Source: Saturnia japonica
Lineage: Eukaryota > Arthropoda > Insecta > Lepidoptera > Saturniidae
DNA length: 64,000 nt
Direction of reading: 5' to 3'
Assembly (NCBI GenBank): GCA_033032175.1
Contig: CM065321.1
Location: 12,670,501-12,734,500 of the forward strand
Under the pieces are notes generated by a model. The model saw nothing but the letters and a program-made list of their open reading frames with translations, searched no databases and had not been told where the DNA came from. Positions 12,098-21,700 of the stretch are shown piece by piece. How positions within the stretch are numbered: position 1 is the stretch's first letter; each line of letters opens with the position of its first letter. The translations under genes and the position numbers were made by a program.

Positions 12098-12122
12098 ACT
12101 GTCTGCTTGCGAAGCAGACAGT
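12098..12122. repeat. Perfect 11-bp hairpin with 3-bp loop
   Basis: ACTGTCTGCTT and its exact complement AAGCAGACAGT flank the loop GCG. A CTAG lies 26 bp downstream (12149-12152). Helitron-type elements end with a hairpin followed by CTAG, but usually with only about 10 bases between. The link to such an element is therefore only suggestive. Confidence 0.75.
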
Positions 12123-12495
12123 TCTTGCACACTATTGTATTATTTATACTAGTAATAGTTGGTACTCGCGACTTACGCCCGGTTTCCGAAAGGTTGATCA
12201 TCACAAAAATTAACTAATCAACTGTCAAATCTCTTGTTAAGTGTATATTGAGTTGCTAAAAGCATGGTTAACTACTTTAATTTGATCAACAGTTCAGTTG
12301 ACAGATATGTCAAAATTTAGACTAAAATCGCTTGTCAAACGCCATTTTGGGTTTCTCGAAAGCTAGTTAAGTCATGATCATAGATTAATGTACTGTCAAA
12401 CGCGTTGTCAAGTAATCAGTGCTCCTTGACGAGTTAACTATTGATTTAAGTTGACTTAAGTTTATTTAAAACTAAAATTTTGTTATAAAACGATC

Positions 12496-12546
12496 ATGTC
12501 TCTCACGGTTGCCAGCTTGAGCATTTCTAGCAGTGAAGATATTTAA
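12496..12546 (+). pseudogene. Short reading frame inside the Harbinger-type element, possible exon remnant
   Basis: ATG at 12496 opens a 16-codon frame (MSLTVASLSISSSEDI, then stop). Its Ser-rich, acidic start resembles N-termini of nuclear proteins, and it lies opposite the Myb-like exon, as paired genes of such elements do. It is too short to identify. Confidence 0.2.
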
Positions 12547-12794
12547 CTGTTTCATAGTTCTTGGCACTTAAACGATACTATTAAACTCTAACGCAATGAC
12601 CTCTCATGTTTCGTTTTTTTTGTTGTTGTAAAAACTGCATTAGTGTTCTTATTTTCTATAACATCTTTGTACCCGCAAACAAAGTCTATTGTAATATAAA
12701 CGCACAATATACTGTATCTACATAAACAAAACAAATATTTTCAATTATCAAGCCGTCAAACCATTGTACAGTTATTCCATATGTAGGAACTTAC

Positions 12795-12859
12795 CTTTGA
12801 CTTAGTTCCAAAAGCTTACACTTTTCTTTTTCGGTGAAATTTTTTCCCCGTGAACTCAT
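12795..12859 (-). pseudogene. First exon of a Myb/SANT-like gene of a Harbinger element
   Basis: Reading the minus strand from ATG at 12859 gives MSSRGKNFTEKEKCKLLELS. That is followed by two more codons and then GTAAGT, a consensus splice donor (12789-12794). The pattern of basic start, then F-T-E-K-E-K-x-K-L-L-E-L, is typical of the Myb/SANT-like DNA-binding proteins that accompany PIF/Harbinger transposases. No second exon with the rest of the helix-turn-helix is visible to the left within the element. It is therefore an exon left behind by internal deletion. Identification rests on about 22 residues. Confidence 0.6.
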
Positions 12860-13724
12860 TTTATAATTTTTGTAGTAAAATCGCAATAATATAAACAAAG
12901 AATAGTAGGTATGTAATACTCCTAACGTGTAATAAAAGCGGTAATCGTACTCGTCTGGACGCACAACTCATATACAGCTGTTCGTTTAACAACATATTTA
13001 ACAGTTACGAATGAGCTATTGAATGTAAAGTTGAACGGTATCCGCAATTTGACCATAATAAAAAAATAATATCAATGTCAAATCAAAATGATCATAGATT
13101 AGTAAATTTAACACTAATCAACGTTTCAGAAACTCGAACTAATTTGACAACGATGTTAAGTTGACAGCTGTTAGTTTGATCAACCTTTCAGAAACCGGGT
13201 GTTAGTCTGCGTATTATTGGTTGTACACCGACTGATCTCGGAATACGACAAACCAAAAGAAAATCATAGATGAGTTTATCACTATGTCTATGTTGGTCGC
13301 GATGCACCTACCACTTCGTTTTATTACTGCATATATACCAACTGATTCCGGAACGCGATCAAATGTGCCAATATGAATCGAACACATTAATCGTCCCAAT
13401 AAAATTCAAAAATAATTGAAATCATCCCTTATAGTACCCCCTTGCTGGATGATTTTTTTTAAAACGCGAAGCCCTCTTATTTCTTTAACAACAGCATAAA
13501 TATGAATTTTCATATCCCATCCCTAATTTGAAATAGATAGGTTCTTCATACAAACTTTTATCCCCTATTTCATCCCTTAAAGTTTTATTTTCACGGCATA
13601 AGGTAGCCTATGTCTTTCTCCATGGTCTAATATATCCCTATACCAAAATTCATCAAGATTAGTTCAGCGGTTTGGGCATGAAAATGTAACAGAGTTACTT
13701 TTGAATTTATAATATTAGTATGGA

Positions 13725-13847
13725 TTATAAAAAGCTAAAGTTTGTGATTATGTTAGTATGAAGTAATCTCTAAATTAGATTTGAAAATTCTTTTGTTAAG
13801 AGGAACCTATTATACATTATCCCTTAGTTACATAGGTTTATAATTGA
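13725..13847. other. Short AT-rich spacer
   Basis: Nothing is recognisable between the two Helitron-like elements. Confidence 0.5.
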
Positions 13848-14567
13848 CTAGCGGTGTGCCCACGGCTCCGCACGCGTTTGTTACTACGCAGTAGTTATTT
13901 ACATCCCTTAATTTTATTTATTACTCATATTGTTGACAATTTATATGCCGTATTAATTAAAGAGTGAGTAGCATGAATTTATCGTGTACAATTTTCATCA
14001 AAATCGGATGAAAATTATTATTCTATCCTACGACTTTTAATGCAATATTAACGATTCTTATAACCTCTCAATTATGGTATGATGCATGGTTCCCATCTAC
14101 AAAATTCGATCGGAATCGGATGAGAATTGATGAAAATTTAATTTCGTTAACTTCTTTCTCACGATTTCTAGAAGCAATATTGACAATTGTCATAGCCCAT
14201 CAATTATGTAATTACTTATATTTCGCGTATACAAACAAAGTTTCATTAAAATCCATTAAAAACGAATGAAATTTTAAATCTTTGGATTTTTTTTACTATT
14301 CCTGAAAGTGTTACTTATTTTAAAAAATCATAGAAAATGATGTATACTTCTCGTGTACAAAATTCTATGAAAATTGGTCAATAATTAGATTTTTTGTCTA
14401 CGGTTTTAAAAGTGATATTGAAATTTCTTATTCCCTATCAATTGACCACTGACATAAGCATCCCGTGTACAAAATTTTATAAAATCGGTCAAGCCGTTTT
14501 TCAGTAAAATCCGGACACACAAACACAAAAAATTTCATCAATTAATGGCATATTTCGTGATCAGTAT
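13848..14567 (-). mobile_element. Helitron-like element, 3' part, interrupted by the BEL/Pao insertion
   Basis: The plus strand begins ACTAGCGGTGTGCCCACGG; read on the minus strand this is a GC-rich hairpin and CTAG|T end. Internally it repeats a motif of the type CGTGTACAAAATT plus AAAATCGGTC several times (about 13985, 14095, 14230, 14350 and 14465). Copies are at 58902-59326 (same orientation) and 45160-45830 (opposite). The sequence stops abruptly at the AGTAT of 14563-14567 and resumes at 30257. Confidence 0.7.
14563..14567. repeat. BEL target-site duplication, left copy (AGTAT)
   Basis: AGTAT is repeated at 30257-30261 just outside the right LTR. BEL/Pao elements make 4-6 bp duplications. 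The related element at 59243-59247 has a single AGTAT in continuous sequence. Confidence 0.85.
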
Positions 14568-14769
14568 TATTGTGAATAAAAAGACGTCCACAATATTTTA
14601 ATGTGTGCTAAATTAATAGCGCTTGTTTTATTCTTGTTTCTTACAAAGTTACAGTAGTTCGTAGTAACAATGTGGTTTCTTAATAACGTTCTTGACTGTA
14701 GTTTGCCTGTAGATTCGCTGCTTGCTGTTGCTGGTGTTGTGGTGTTTCTCGAACTGATCGCAGTACTGC
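14568..14769 (-). repeat. BEL/Pao left LTR, R-U5 part
   Basis: This completes the U3 at 17721-18128 once the LINE at 14770-17706 is removed; the two parts share the 14-bp GATCGCAGTACTGC. It holds AATAAA on the minus strand (14627-14632), the expected polyadenylation signal. It ends at the AGTAT duplication. There is no second copy of this part in the window, because the right LTR lost it. Confidence 0.75.
14756..14769. repeat. LINE target-site duplication in left LTR, copy at LINE 3' end
   Basis: GATCGCAGTACTGC is repeated exactly at 17707-17720. The T-run following it (14770-14789) is the complement of the LINE poly(A) tail. The core GCAGTACTGC is a perfect palindrome. Confidence 0.85.
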
Positions 14770-14844
14770 TTTTGTTTTTTTTTTTTATGTCTGATTTGCT
14801 GTTAGCCTTAGGGGCCCTATCCGAAAACAGATCCGCTGCGGCTT

Positions 14845-17669
14845 TTACAACTTACCGGAACGGTGGTTACGCGGGCGTGGGCGAAAACACGCTCTGTTTA
14901 GAGAGATGGTTGAGTAATATGCGATTTGTTTCTCGATTTCGTCATCGGGATCGGTAAAAATGTTACGCGGTCGGCGCTGTAAGCGGGTGGCGTTTGGGAT
15001 TGGAACGTAATTCGTGGCGGCTTGGATCAAAGGATTCGCGTGATTTGACGCGGTGTCAAAGTAAGATCGTGAGAGGTATTTGATGTAAGACTCGATCGAG
15101 GGGAGTTTCATATCTCTATGAAGGTCTACCTGTCGAACGAACCAGGGGGCGTTATTGATTTTACGTAGTACTCGAGTTTGAAGGACTTGGAATTTGTGTA
15201 TGTTCAATTTTGACATATGTGCGAATGCGGCGCAGCTATATGTCATAATCGGACGTATGCACATTTTGTAGAGAGTAAGCTTATGTCTCAGGGACATTTT
15301 GCTTATGATCAGGGGCTGTAATCGACTTCTGGCCATTGCGGCTGTTTTACAGACGGCACGGACATGAGAATCAAAGGTAAGTTTCTATAGAAGGTCACAC
15401 CGAGATATTTAGTCTTGGTGGCCCAGGGGATATTGTCTTTGAAGAGTTTGAGAGTTTTGACACTCTCAGGGTGCAATTTTCGACTAGGATCAAAGATAAT
15501 CGCGGCGCTCTTCGAGGGGTTGACGGCTATGCGCCATTTGGTGTACCATTTACCGAGAGTGGTGACTGCGCGTTGGACTCTGTGTCTGAGCCTAAGTCTG
15601 TTCCTATTCGACGCGTAGATGACTGTGTCGTCAGCGTATAGACCTACCTGGACCCTAGGAGGACGAGGTAGGTCACTGACATACAGATTGAAGAGACAAG
15701 GCGCCACAATGGAGCCTTGCGGGACGCCCGAGCGTATGGGGTGGGCTGTGGAGAGTACACTTTCCGCTCGGTAGCGGAAGGTGCGGTCGGTGAGGTAGTC
15801 GCGAATAATGTGAACTAACCTATCTGGGACTTGTAACTGGTGTAGCTTGTGGACTAGTCCGGCGTGCCAGACCTTGTCGAAGGCCTTGGCGACGTCGAAG
15901 AAGACCGCAAGCGTACGGTATGGAGGATCTTTCGCGAAGTTAGTCGCTATGTGCTCCGTGAGGCGTTGCACCTGGTGCGTACACGAGTGTCGAGCGCGGA
16001 ACCCGAACTGTTCCGGTGGATATAGATTTTTCTCGTCTATCACGGTTTTGAGACGGTTCAGAAGGAGCCGCTCGTAGATTTTACCTAAGGTATTCAAGAG
16101 ACTGATCGGGCGATAGCTGTCGGGAAGCGATGCTTTTTTGCCGGGTTTATGTATCCCTATGACTATGGCCGTTTTCCAGGCGGCTGGGAAATGGCAGTGG
16201 GCGATGTTTACATTGAATATGCAAACCAAGAGTGCTATGAGGTGATCAGGAAGAAGTTTGAGTACTTCGTTCCGGATCCCGTCAGGACCGGGAGATTTTT
16301 TGAGCTTAAGGCCCTTAATGACGGAACAGACTTCGTCAGATGTAACCGTAGTTAGGGTATCCGCGGGTGGGACCGAACTGAGTTCCTGTACCGAGGATTC
16401 GATTGTGTTGACATGTACGGCGTCTATGTTGACGCAGTTTGGAGAGCACTGGCTCTCCAAGCTTGCGGCAAGACACTCCGCTTTGTCTTCGCTATCGAAC
16501 GCGAGTGGGAGGCCCGGGCCTCTTTCGAGGGGTGGTAGTTGGAAGGAGTGTTCTATTTTTAAAGATCTGGCTAACTTCCAGTATGTGAGATGGGACGGTC
16601 TGAGACCCTCTGCGAGGTTGTCCCAGCTGTGACCTCTGTATTCAGTGATGCGAGCTTTGAACTCTCTTTGTAATGCGCGTAACCGTGCGCAGTTTTCCCT
16701 GGACGGGAATGAGTCGTGAGCGCGTGTCGCGGCGTTCTTTTCCGTCTTTAACGCTCGCAGGTCGGCAGGGAGTATAAAGCGGCGATCGCTCACCGTTTTG
16801 ACCTCTCTCGAGGCCTCTCTGATGCTGACCTGGAGGTGGTCAACGAGGGAATCGATCGCTAAGTCGGCGTCTGCGGCCGACTGCAGTACGTCAGGGACCC
16901 TATCTAGGCTGTCCATGGACGGCCTGTCCGCGAGTAAATGTTTGAGTTTCGCGTAGTCAACCACCTGGACGGACGGAGGACTATGGTCGGAGGGATGTCC
17001 TAGTCGGAGGATGACCGGGCGGTGATCGGAGTCGAGTTCGTGTACGACTTCTAAAAGTTGGAACCGAAGCTCGATACCTTTCAATAGAGCCACATCAAGG
17101 ACTGTCGGACGACAGTGATCTTGAAAGTGGGTGGGTTCGGAGGGAGCTAACACGTCAAAGTTCATGTCATTGCATAGCTGATCGAGTATACTCCCGTTAC
17201 GGGAGTCTCTCGAACTGTTAAAGCAAGTGTGACCGCTGTTGAGGTCGCCTGCTATGATTACGGAGGGACCGAGTGAAAAGAGTGCCTCCAGATCGGACCG
17301 GAGGAGTCTTTTCGATGGTGATAGATATGCGGATACGATTATGATTGACGGGTGGTCAGTCATACCTAGTCTACATATAGAAACTTCCAAATTGGTAAGT
17401 TCGGGAGAGTCAATTCGCATACAGTATAGTGAACGTTTGTAGTAAATGAGAGTGCCGCCTCCTTGGGTAACACGGTCATTTCTAATAATACTATAACGCC
17501 TACTAGGTTTTAGAAGTGTTTCTTGTACGAGAAACACATGTAACTGACGCTTAACTAGGAAGTTAGCCACGAGATCACGCTGAGAAGCAAGGTTCCTAGC
17601 GTTAAAGAAGGAAATGTTAATTCCTTTCGGTTTTAACTTATCCATTGGAAGGCTTTCGGTTTGCGGCAT
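14845..17669 (-). pseudogene. Jockey-type LINE ORF2 (endonuclease-RT), one frameshift
   Basis: The protein would cut target DNA and prime reverse transcription. The ATG at 17669 overlaps the end of ORF1 (stop at 17638), a common layout. The endonuclease fills residues 15-240, with FFNARNL, VFLVQETL (catalytic Glu), IIAGDLNSGH and SDHRPVILRL. The RT fingers start near residue 440 (KSPGPDGIRNEVLKLLP), then FGFRARHSCTHQV, FFDVAKAFDKVWH, SGVPQGSIVAPCLFN and LYADDTVIYA (near residue 676). A single missing base near 15383 shifts the last 160 codons into the frame 15336-14845. Those codons match the C-terminal domain with no further stops. Apart from that one base the gene looks intact, so it is recent. 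Confidence 0.9.
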
Positions 17670-17706
17670 CGAGGCCTAGACGTTGTATCGTCTCCGATAG
17701 CCGGGG
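17638..17706 (-). pseudogene. Tail of Jockey-type ORF1
   Basis: About 22 codons (ending AANRKPSNG and a stop at 17638) lie just before ORF2 and overlap its start. They would be the C-terminus of this LINE's ORF1. The rest of ORF1 was never copied, since the LINE is 5'-truncated exactly at the target duplication 17707-17720. Confidence 0.5.
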
Positions 17707-17720
17707 GATCGCAGTACTGC
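17707..17720. repeat. LINE target-site duplication in left LTR, copy at LINE 5' end
   Basis: GATCGCAGTACTGC, identical to 14756-14769. It continues directly into LTR sequence (CGCCCTCTCC). Confidence 0.85.
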
Positions 17721-18128
17721 CGCCCTCTCCGCTATATTTAACCTCGCCCTTTGCCTCGCAACCGGTAGTGCGATGGATTCCGTGCGGGGCATCGCTCAGC
17801 CAATGAGCGCGCACGCCCTGTGTGCGCGCTCTCCGCAGAGCGAGGCTAAGGAACGGCAGTACCATGAGTCACCATGCCAGATGTTCCGAGTCTGGCATGG
17901 TTCATCCTTACAACTAGTGAAATTTATACATTTAAACTTACAACTAGCTATATTCTTATTCTAATCGTTTTAAAATACACATATTCACACACATTCAGTT
18001 CATATTATTATATCTATTCCTAACACGTATTTATAAACCTTATTCCTAACACGTATTATTTCATTTATTTGTTCATTCTATACTATTAGACTATCGTTAT
18101 TCGCTCGCCCCGCTCGCTGTCCGCAACA
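17721..18128 (-). repeat. BEL/Pao left LTR, U3 part
   Basis: This stretch is nearly identical to 29849-30256 (about five differences by eye over 408 bp). On the minus strand it begins TGTTGCGGACAGC. It contains two tandem copies of ATACGTGTTAGGAATA (about 18020-18060), an inverted word pair around TGCCAGA/TCTGGCA (17876-17900) and a GC-rich region. A TATA-like box follows just before the LINE insertion point. It acts as promoter and polyadenylation region of the BEL element. Confidence 0.85.
17733..17740 (-). promoter_or_regulatory. Candidate TATA box of the BEL LTR
   Basis: The minus strand reads TAAATATA, followed about 27 bases on by GATCAGT in the uninterrupted LTR (GATC here, then AGT left of the LINE). 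TCAGT is an arthropod initiator match. The U3/R border, and so the RNA start, is thus predicted right at the LINE insertion point. The same box is at 29861-29868 in the right LTR. Confidence 0.5.
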
Positions 18129-18141
18129 GTTCTCCCCCCGG
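18129..18141 (-). promoter_or_regulatory. BEL polypurine tract
   Basis: The minus strand reads CCGGGGGGAGAAC immediately before the LTR start TGTTGCGG. This is the expected plus-strand primer for reverse transcription. Confidence 0.6.
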
Positions 18142-18157
18142 CGTAGCCTGCGCAGCC

Positions 18158-19708
18158 TCACTCTCCTCTCAGGACGGCGAGCTTCGTCGTCGGGCGCCGG
18201 AACACACCGCTCCTCGTCTTCACGTCGGCGCTCCGTACTCCTCCATCTGGTCCGGTGTAAGTTCTCGTGACGATTCCGCGCGGCCAGGTGTTGCGCGGCA
18301 AGGCGGAGTCGACAACCACGACCAAGTCCCCGACGTTCAGAGGGCGCGTGCTGTCGGCTGAGTTCCCGCGTGGCACCAGTGTAGGGAGGTACTCCTTAAC
18401 CCAGCGCCGCCAGAAATGATCGGCGAGCGCCTGGGTTGCTCGCCAGGTACGCCGGTCCGCCGTGTCGCAGGTCCCCGTCGTAGGTATACCCGTCGAACTC
18501 CCAAGCAGAAAATGGTTGGGAGTGATCGCCTCTGGGTCCCGCGGGTCGACGCTCACGTGCATTAGAGGCCGCGCGTTAATCGAATGCTCGGCCTCCGCGA
18601 GCACGGTTTGGAGCACATCTGCTTTAGGCGCACGCTCGTTCAAAGTGGCGGCGAGCGCGGTTTTTACCGACCGCACTAGCCGCTCCCATGCACCTCCCTG
18701 GTTAGGCGCGCTGGGCGGGATGTAGCGCCACTCGACGCTGTGCCGGAGACCCTCCCCCCGTAGCGCAGGTGCCCATTCGGCGTAGGCGGCGCGTAGCTCG
18801 GTGTCCGCCCCACGGAAGTTGGTCGCGTTATCGCTGTACATCAGTGCGGGCCAACCTCTTCTCGCTGCCATCCGTCGTAGTGCCATTATCGCCGAGTCGG
18901 TAGACAGCGATCCCACGATCTCTAGGTGAATCGCCCTTGTCGTTAGACAAGTGAACAAGGCGATCCACCTCTTTTCTCTTCGCCGTCCTATAGTTACTTG
19001 CATCGGTCCGCAGTAATCCACCCCGCAGTTCGTAAACGGTCGATGAAACGGATCAAGGCGCGCGGCCGGTAAGTCTCCGGTCGCCGGCGCGCGAGGCACG
19101 GCTTTGCGTACCCGGCACATCGTACATTCCCGCTCCACGCTAACGCACTGCGGGTCGTAGTTTCAAAATCCAGTATCGCTGTCGCAGGTCGTTTATTATG
19201 CGCTCGCGGTTTCCGTGTGCCGCGGCGCGATGTTGCTTGGCGATAAGTTTTCTGACGATAGTGTGTTTCCCATCCAGTATGACTGGACGTTTCACACTTG
19301 TCGGCACGTTCGCGGCTCCGATCCGTCCACGCATACGCAGCGTGCCGTCGTCATCAAGCTCTGGATCTAGTTTATAGAGACTTGATCGTGGTATCGTTTT
19401 CCCTCGCTTTAACTTGTTGATGTCTTCACCGAAGCTTTCCCGTTGTGTTTGCCGTAGTAACATACTCTCGGCGCGTTCTAGGTGTCGCTTTTCGCGAACA
19501 TCGTAGCGACCGTTCTCACTAGTCGTTCATAAGATGAGAACCGCGTCGCGTCCGGTAATACGTCGGGCTGCGATTGCTCGACTGTATGGTTCACGGTAGC
19601 TTCCTCAGAGTTTTCTCGTGGCCCCAATGGTTCTGCGGGCCACTCGTTCTCTTTGCACCTCAGGAAGCTCGGTCCCGTGAACCACCGTTCGTCTGCAGTA
19701 ATCGCTGC
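18158..19708 (-). pseudogene. BEL/Pao pol, RNase H-integrase linker and integrase, two frameshifts
   Basis: Integrase inserts the cDNA into the genome. From 19708 the frame continues the RNase H end found at 26330. It runs through a linker (ERWFTGPSFLRC near 19670) to about 19505, where one base shifts it. The zinc-binding part follows (HRAAAHGNRERIINDLR near 19220, then CTMC), with a second shift at about 19142. The catalytic core is in 19138-18158, where the acidic residues are Asp in GVDYCGP, Asp in MYSDNATNF and Glu in GGAWERLV (residues 41, 103 and 152 of that frame). The C-terminal part contains LNVGDLVVVVD. It ends about 30 bp before the LTR, as usual for Pao elements, which lack env. 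Confidence 0.9.
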
Positions 19709-19712
19709 GTTC
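19709..19712. repeat. Gypsy target-site duplication, left copy (GTTC)
   Basis: GTTC lies directly before the left Gypsy LTR and again at 26326-26329 after the right LTR. Removing the Gypsy element plus one GTTC restores an open BEL pol frame. Confidence 0.9.
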
Positions 19713-19913
19713 TGTTATACCTGTACTATGCGCCCTGTATTGCAGACCCGTCACCTTTTCCCGCCTAGTCATCATTCTGGCTGTCACGACGCCTTGGCCG
19801 CCCATCCGTCCCACCAGTCTCATCCCAGTTTCCAGACCTGACGATTGCTTAAGAATAATTATAAATTTTAAGTTCTTTTTTTTAAAAAAGAATTTTAAAA
19901 GTTCCATATAACA
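19713..19913 (+). repeat. Gypsy left LTR
   Basis: A 201-bp direct repeat of 26124-26325 with TG...CA ends and a TGTTATA/TATAACA terminal inversion. There is a run of T and A near its end (about 19876-19890). Confidence 0.9.
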
Positions 19914-19915
19914 TT

Positions 19916-19933
19916 TGGTGGCAGCGGTGGGAT
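19916..19933 (+). promoter_or_regulatory. Gypsy primer-binding site
   Basis: TGGTGGCAGCGGTGGGAT starts two bases after the LTR. It is complementary to a tRNA 3' end reading ATCCCACCGCTGCCACCA, which looks like a leucine tRNA. The tRNA identity is from memory of tRNA 3' ends and should be treated as likely, not certain. Confidence 0.65.
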
Positions 19934-20551
19934 CCGGAAAGTCCCAGTGCCCGAGTGCCGTTCCGCTAAATCGCCCCGGATCCTACGATAAAGTAAATTC
20001 GTGTCCTAAAAGTTATCTTGTGTCAGTGGATAAAACATAAATGTGTGCATATATAAATATATCCTGTGAGATCTGTGAAGTGCTATTACGTGAATCCTAG
20101 TAGATCCTGGAAAAGATCTGCTTGTCCTGTAAAAGTAGGGTGTGTTACTTAAACCGCTACTCACTGTGAAAAGTGTTCGAAGTCCTGTCCTACGAGAAGA
20201 GACACACCACCCGCAACACCTATCGTGTTTCTATCTTACACCGTGAACGATCATCTCAGTATCCTGTACACGAAATCGAACCGAGACCCGATTTCACTAA
20301 ACCAAACTATTCAAGACTCCAGTAGGACGAATCGTAACCTGAGCCGTGCCTTATCTCGCCAGGATGCACCCGGTCGCCGCCGTGTTCTTATCGGTCGCCC
20401 ACACACTGCTCATACTGTAAGTCTTTGGTCATTGTTTTGATTGCGCTGTGAAATTAATATTCATTAGTGTGTTTTGTTATATTACGTGTTATAAATTTAT
20501 TTTAATTAATTCACAACTTGTGCTCAAATTATTTTAAATCGGGAATTTATT
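19934..20551 (+). other. Gypsy leader (untranslated region)
   Basis: About 0.6 kb lies between primer site and gag. It contains repeated CCTGT-G words (CCTGTGAGATCTGTG, CCTGGAAAAGATCTG, CCTGTAAAAG). An open frame at 20225-20440 has no recognisable domain. A GT following the word CATACT near 20415 could be a splice donor for the env mRNA, as errantiviruses splice env, but this is only a guess. Confidence 0.5.
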
Positions 20552-21626
20552 ATGCCGAAAGCAACTAAGGTTGATGACACTAAACTAACTATTGACGTGT
20601 CCAACCTAGAGCCGACTCCAACCGATACGCTATTGAAATCACCCGTAGTTTCTTCTCAAATTGTCAAGGAAACCACCATAACTCGCACAATGACCGAACT
20701 TGAATTAAACATCTTATTTAAATTCATTAAACCTTACGATGGTAGTAGGGAAACACTTAACTCTTTCCTTGTAAATTGCGATAACGCTTTCGATTTAGCA
20801 ACAGGGACGCAGAAGTCTATTTTATTCAAATATATATTAAGTCAGTTACAAGGAAAAGCGGAGCTTGCCTGTTCTATTAAAGAATTTAAATTATGGGAGC
20901 AACTCAAAGAATTTCTAAAAACCCCATTTTCCGAAAGGAAGCATTACGCACACCTTCTCACTGACTTACAAGAGAGCAAGCAGGGCCCGCAAGAGAATGT
21001 AAATCAATACTCGCTACGTATCGAGACCTGCCTATCCCAATTGCTCACCGAGTTCTCTAGGTAATACTAAGAAAAGCGAACTTGCCGGACGTTCTGCCGC
21101 TATGGAGGATCTAGCCCTTCATCACTTCCTAATGGGGCTTCATCCCCGCATTTCTAACATAGTGAGGTGTCGTAGCCCCAAGAACCTCAATGAAGCCACA
21201 AACCTTGCAATTTCGGAAGAGAGAATCCAGCAGTCACTTTATAAGAAAAGCATATCGCAACCTGATTCAAGGTCAAATAACAGTTCAAATTTTAGCAGAC
21301 GTTTCCAATCAAGGCCAGGACTTTCTAGCACTCAACAACCTCAAAATTACCAACAGTCAAGGAATTCACAACAATTCCCACAATCCAGAAGCTTTCCGCA
21401 GCCATCCGGACTATTTTGCCGGTATTGTAAAACAACAGGTCACGATATCAAGGACTGTGAAAAACGGGGATTTTATAATAACCATTATCGAGACCAAAGG
21501 GCATCGGGGTTCAGCCGAAACAACCCCATACATAGAACTGTCAATCATGTCCAAGACATCCCTGAGGTAGTTGAAAATCAAGGCTATGACGAAGTTGATC
21601 ACACCGAAGATTCTTTAAACGGATAG
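20552..21626 (+). pseudogene. Gypsy gag, one frameshift
   Basis: Gag forms the particle and packages RNA. It starts MPKATKVDDTK at 20552 (good context after a leader). The matrix/capsid-like helical region follows (FIKPYDGSRETLNSFLVNCD and SQLQGKAELAC). A one-base shift near 21058 ends the first frame at 21064; the second frame carries on to 21626 without stops. It includes a Gln/Ser/Asn-rich stretch and one CCHC knuckle, CRYCKTTGHDIKDC (about 21417-21458). The gag stop codon lies two codons after a -1 slippery heptamer. Total length is about 355 codons, normal for the group. Confidence 0.85.
21614..21620 (+). promoter_or_regulatory. Candidate -1 ribosomal frameshift site, TTTAAAC
   Basis: The heptamer sits in the gag frame as T TTA AAC, exactly the X XXY YYZ register needed for a -1 slip. 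It lies one codon before the TAG at 21624-21626. The -1 frame then stays open through the linker and all the way through the 60-bp repeats. Errantiviruses express pol by -1 shifting, so the position is right. I have not modelled a downstream stem or pseudoknot. Confidence 0.65.
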
Positions 21627-21700
21627 GCGCCTCGAGTCGGTGTCGCACGGGACGCGCTATTAAAGTCGACACCCTAAAACAAATATCATCCTCATTAAAA

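Larger units (their letters stand above)
12176..13201 (-). mobile_element. PIF/Harbinger-type non-autonomous element, TSD TTA
   Basis: The two ends are inverted copies. The left starts CGCCCGGTTTCCGAAAGGTT; the right, read inward on the minus strand, starts CACCCGGTTTCTGAAAGGTT. Both continue GATCA. The element is flanked by TTA at 12173-12175 and 13202-13204, the 3-bp duplication expected for this superfamily. It is 1026 bp long. Sub-terminal copies of GTTTCTCGAAAG and TTTCAGAAACTCGA also occur inside (about 12352 and 13123). No full transposase is left, but see the exon at 12795-12859. Confidence 0.85.
12149..13724 (-). mobile_element. Helitron-like element, minus orientation, carrying a nested Harbinger-type element
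   Basis: On the minus strand the 5' end is TCCATACTAATATTATAAAT (from 13724) and the 3' end is CTAG|T at 12149-12152. The lepidopteran 3' hairpin (CGCGACTT/GTCTGCG type) is split by the insertion at 12176-13201. The body at 13205-13720 has relatives at about 59440-59600 and 60080-60140 (CGACAAACCAAAAGAAAAT, ACTTCAAAAATAATT-like and CCCCTATTTTCTACCCTTAA-like words). There is no coding capacity of its own. Confidence 0.65.
14770..17706 (-). mobile_element. Jockey-clade LINE, 5'-truncated, inserted in the BEL left LTR
   Basis: On the minus strand it starts near the end of ORF1 (in-frame tail to a stop at 17638). It then contains a nearly complete ORF2 and a short 3' UTR, and ends in poly(A) (T-run at 14770-14789 on the plus strand). 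It is bounded by the 14-bp duplication GATCGCAGTACTGC. Its 3' UTR phrases (TGTAAAAGCCGCAGCGG, AAGGCTAACAG) recur at 52175-52236 and 57385-57452, so the family has other truncated copies here. Confidence 0.85.

Noticed and set aside
15415..17442. Plus-strand frames opposite the LINE ORF2
   Set aside because: Antisense shadows of the endonuclease-RT gene; no independent motifs.
17773..17964. Near-identical frames in both BEL U3 regions (also 29826-30092)
   Set aside because: They lie inside the LTRs and are repeated only because the LTRs are; no coding evidence.
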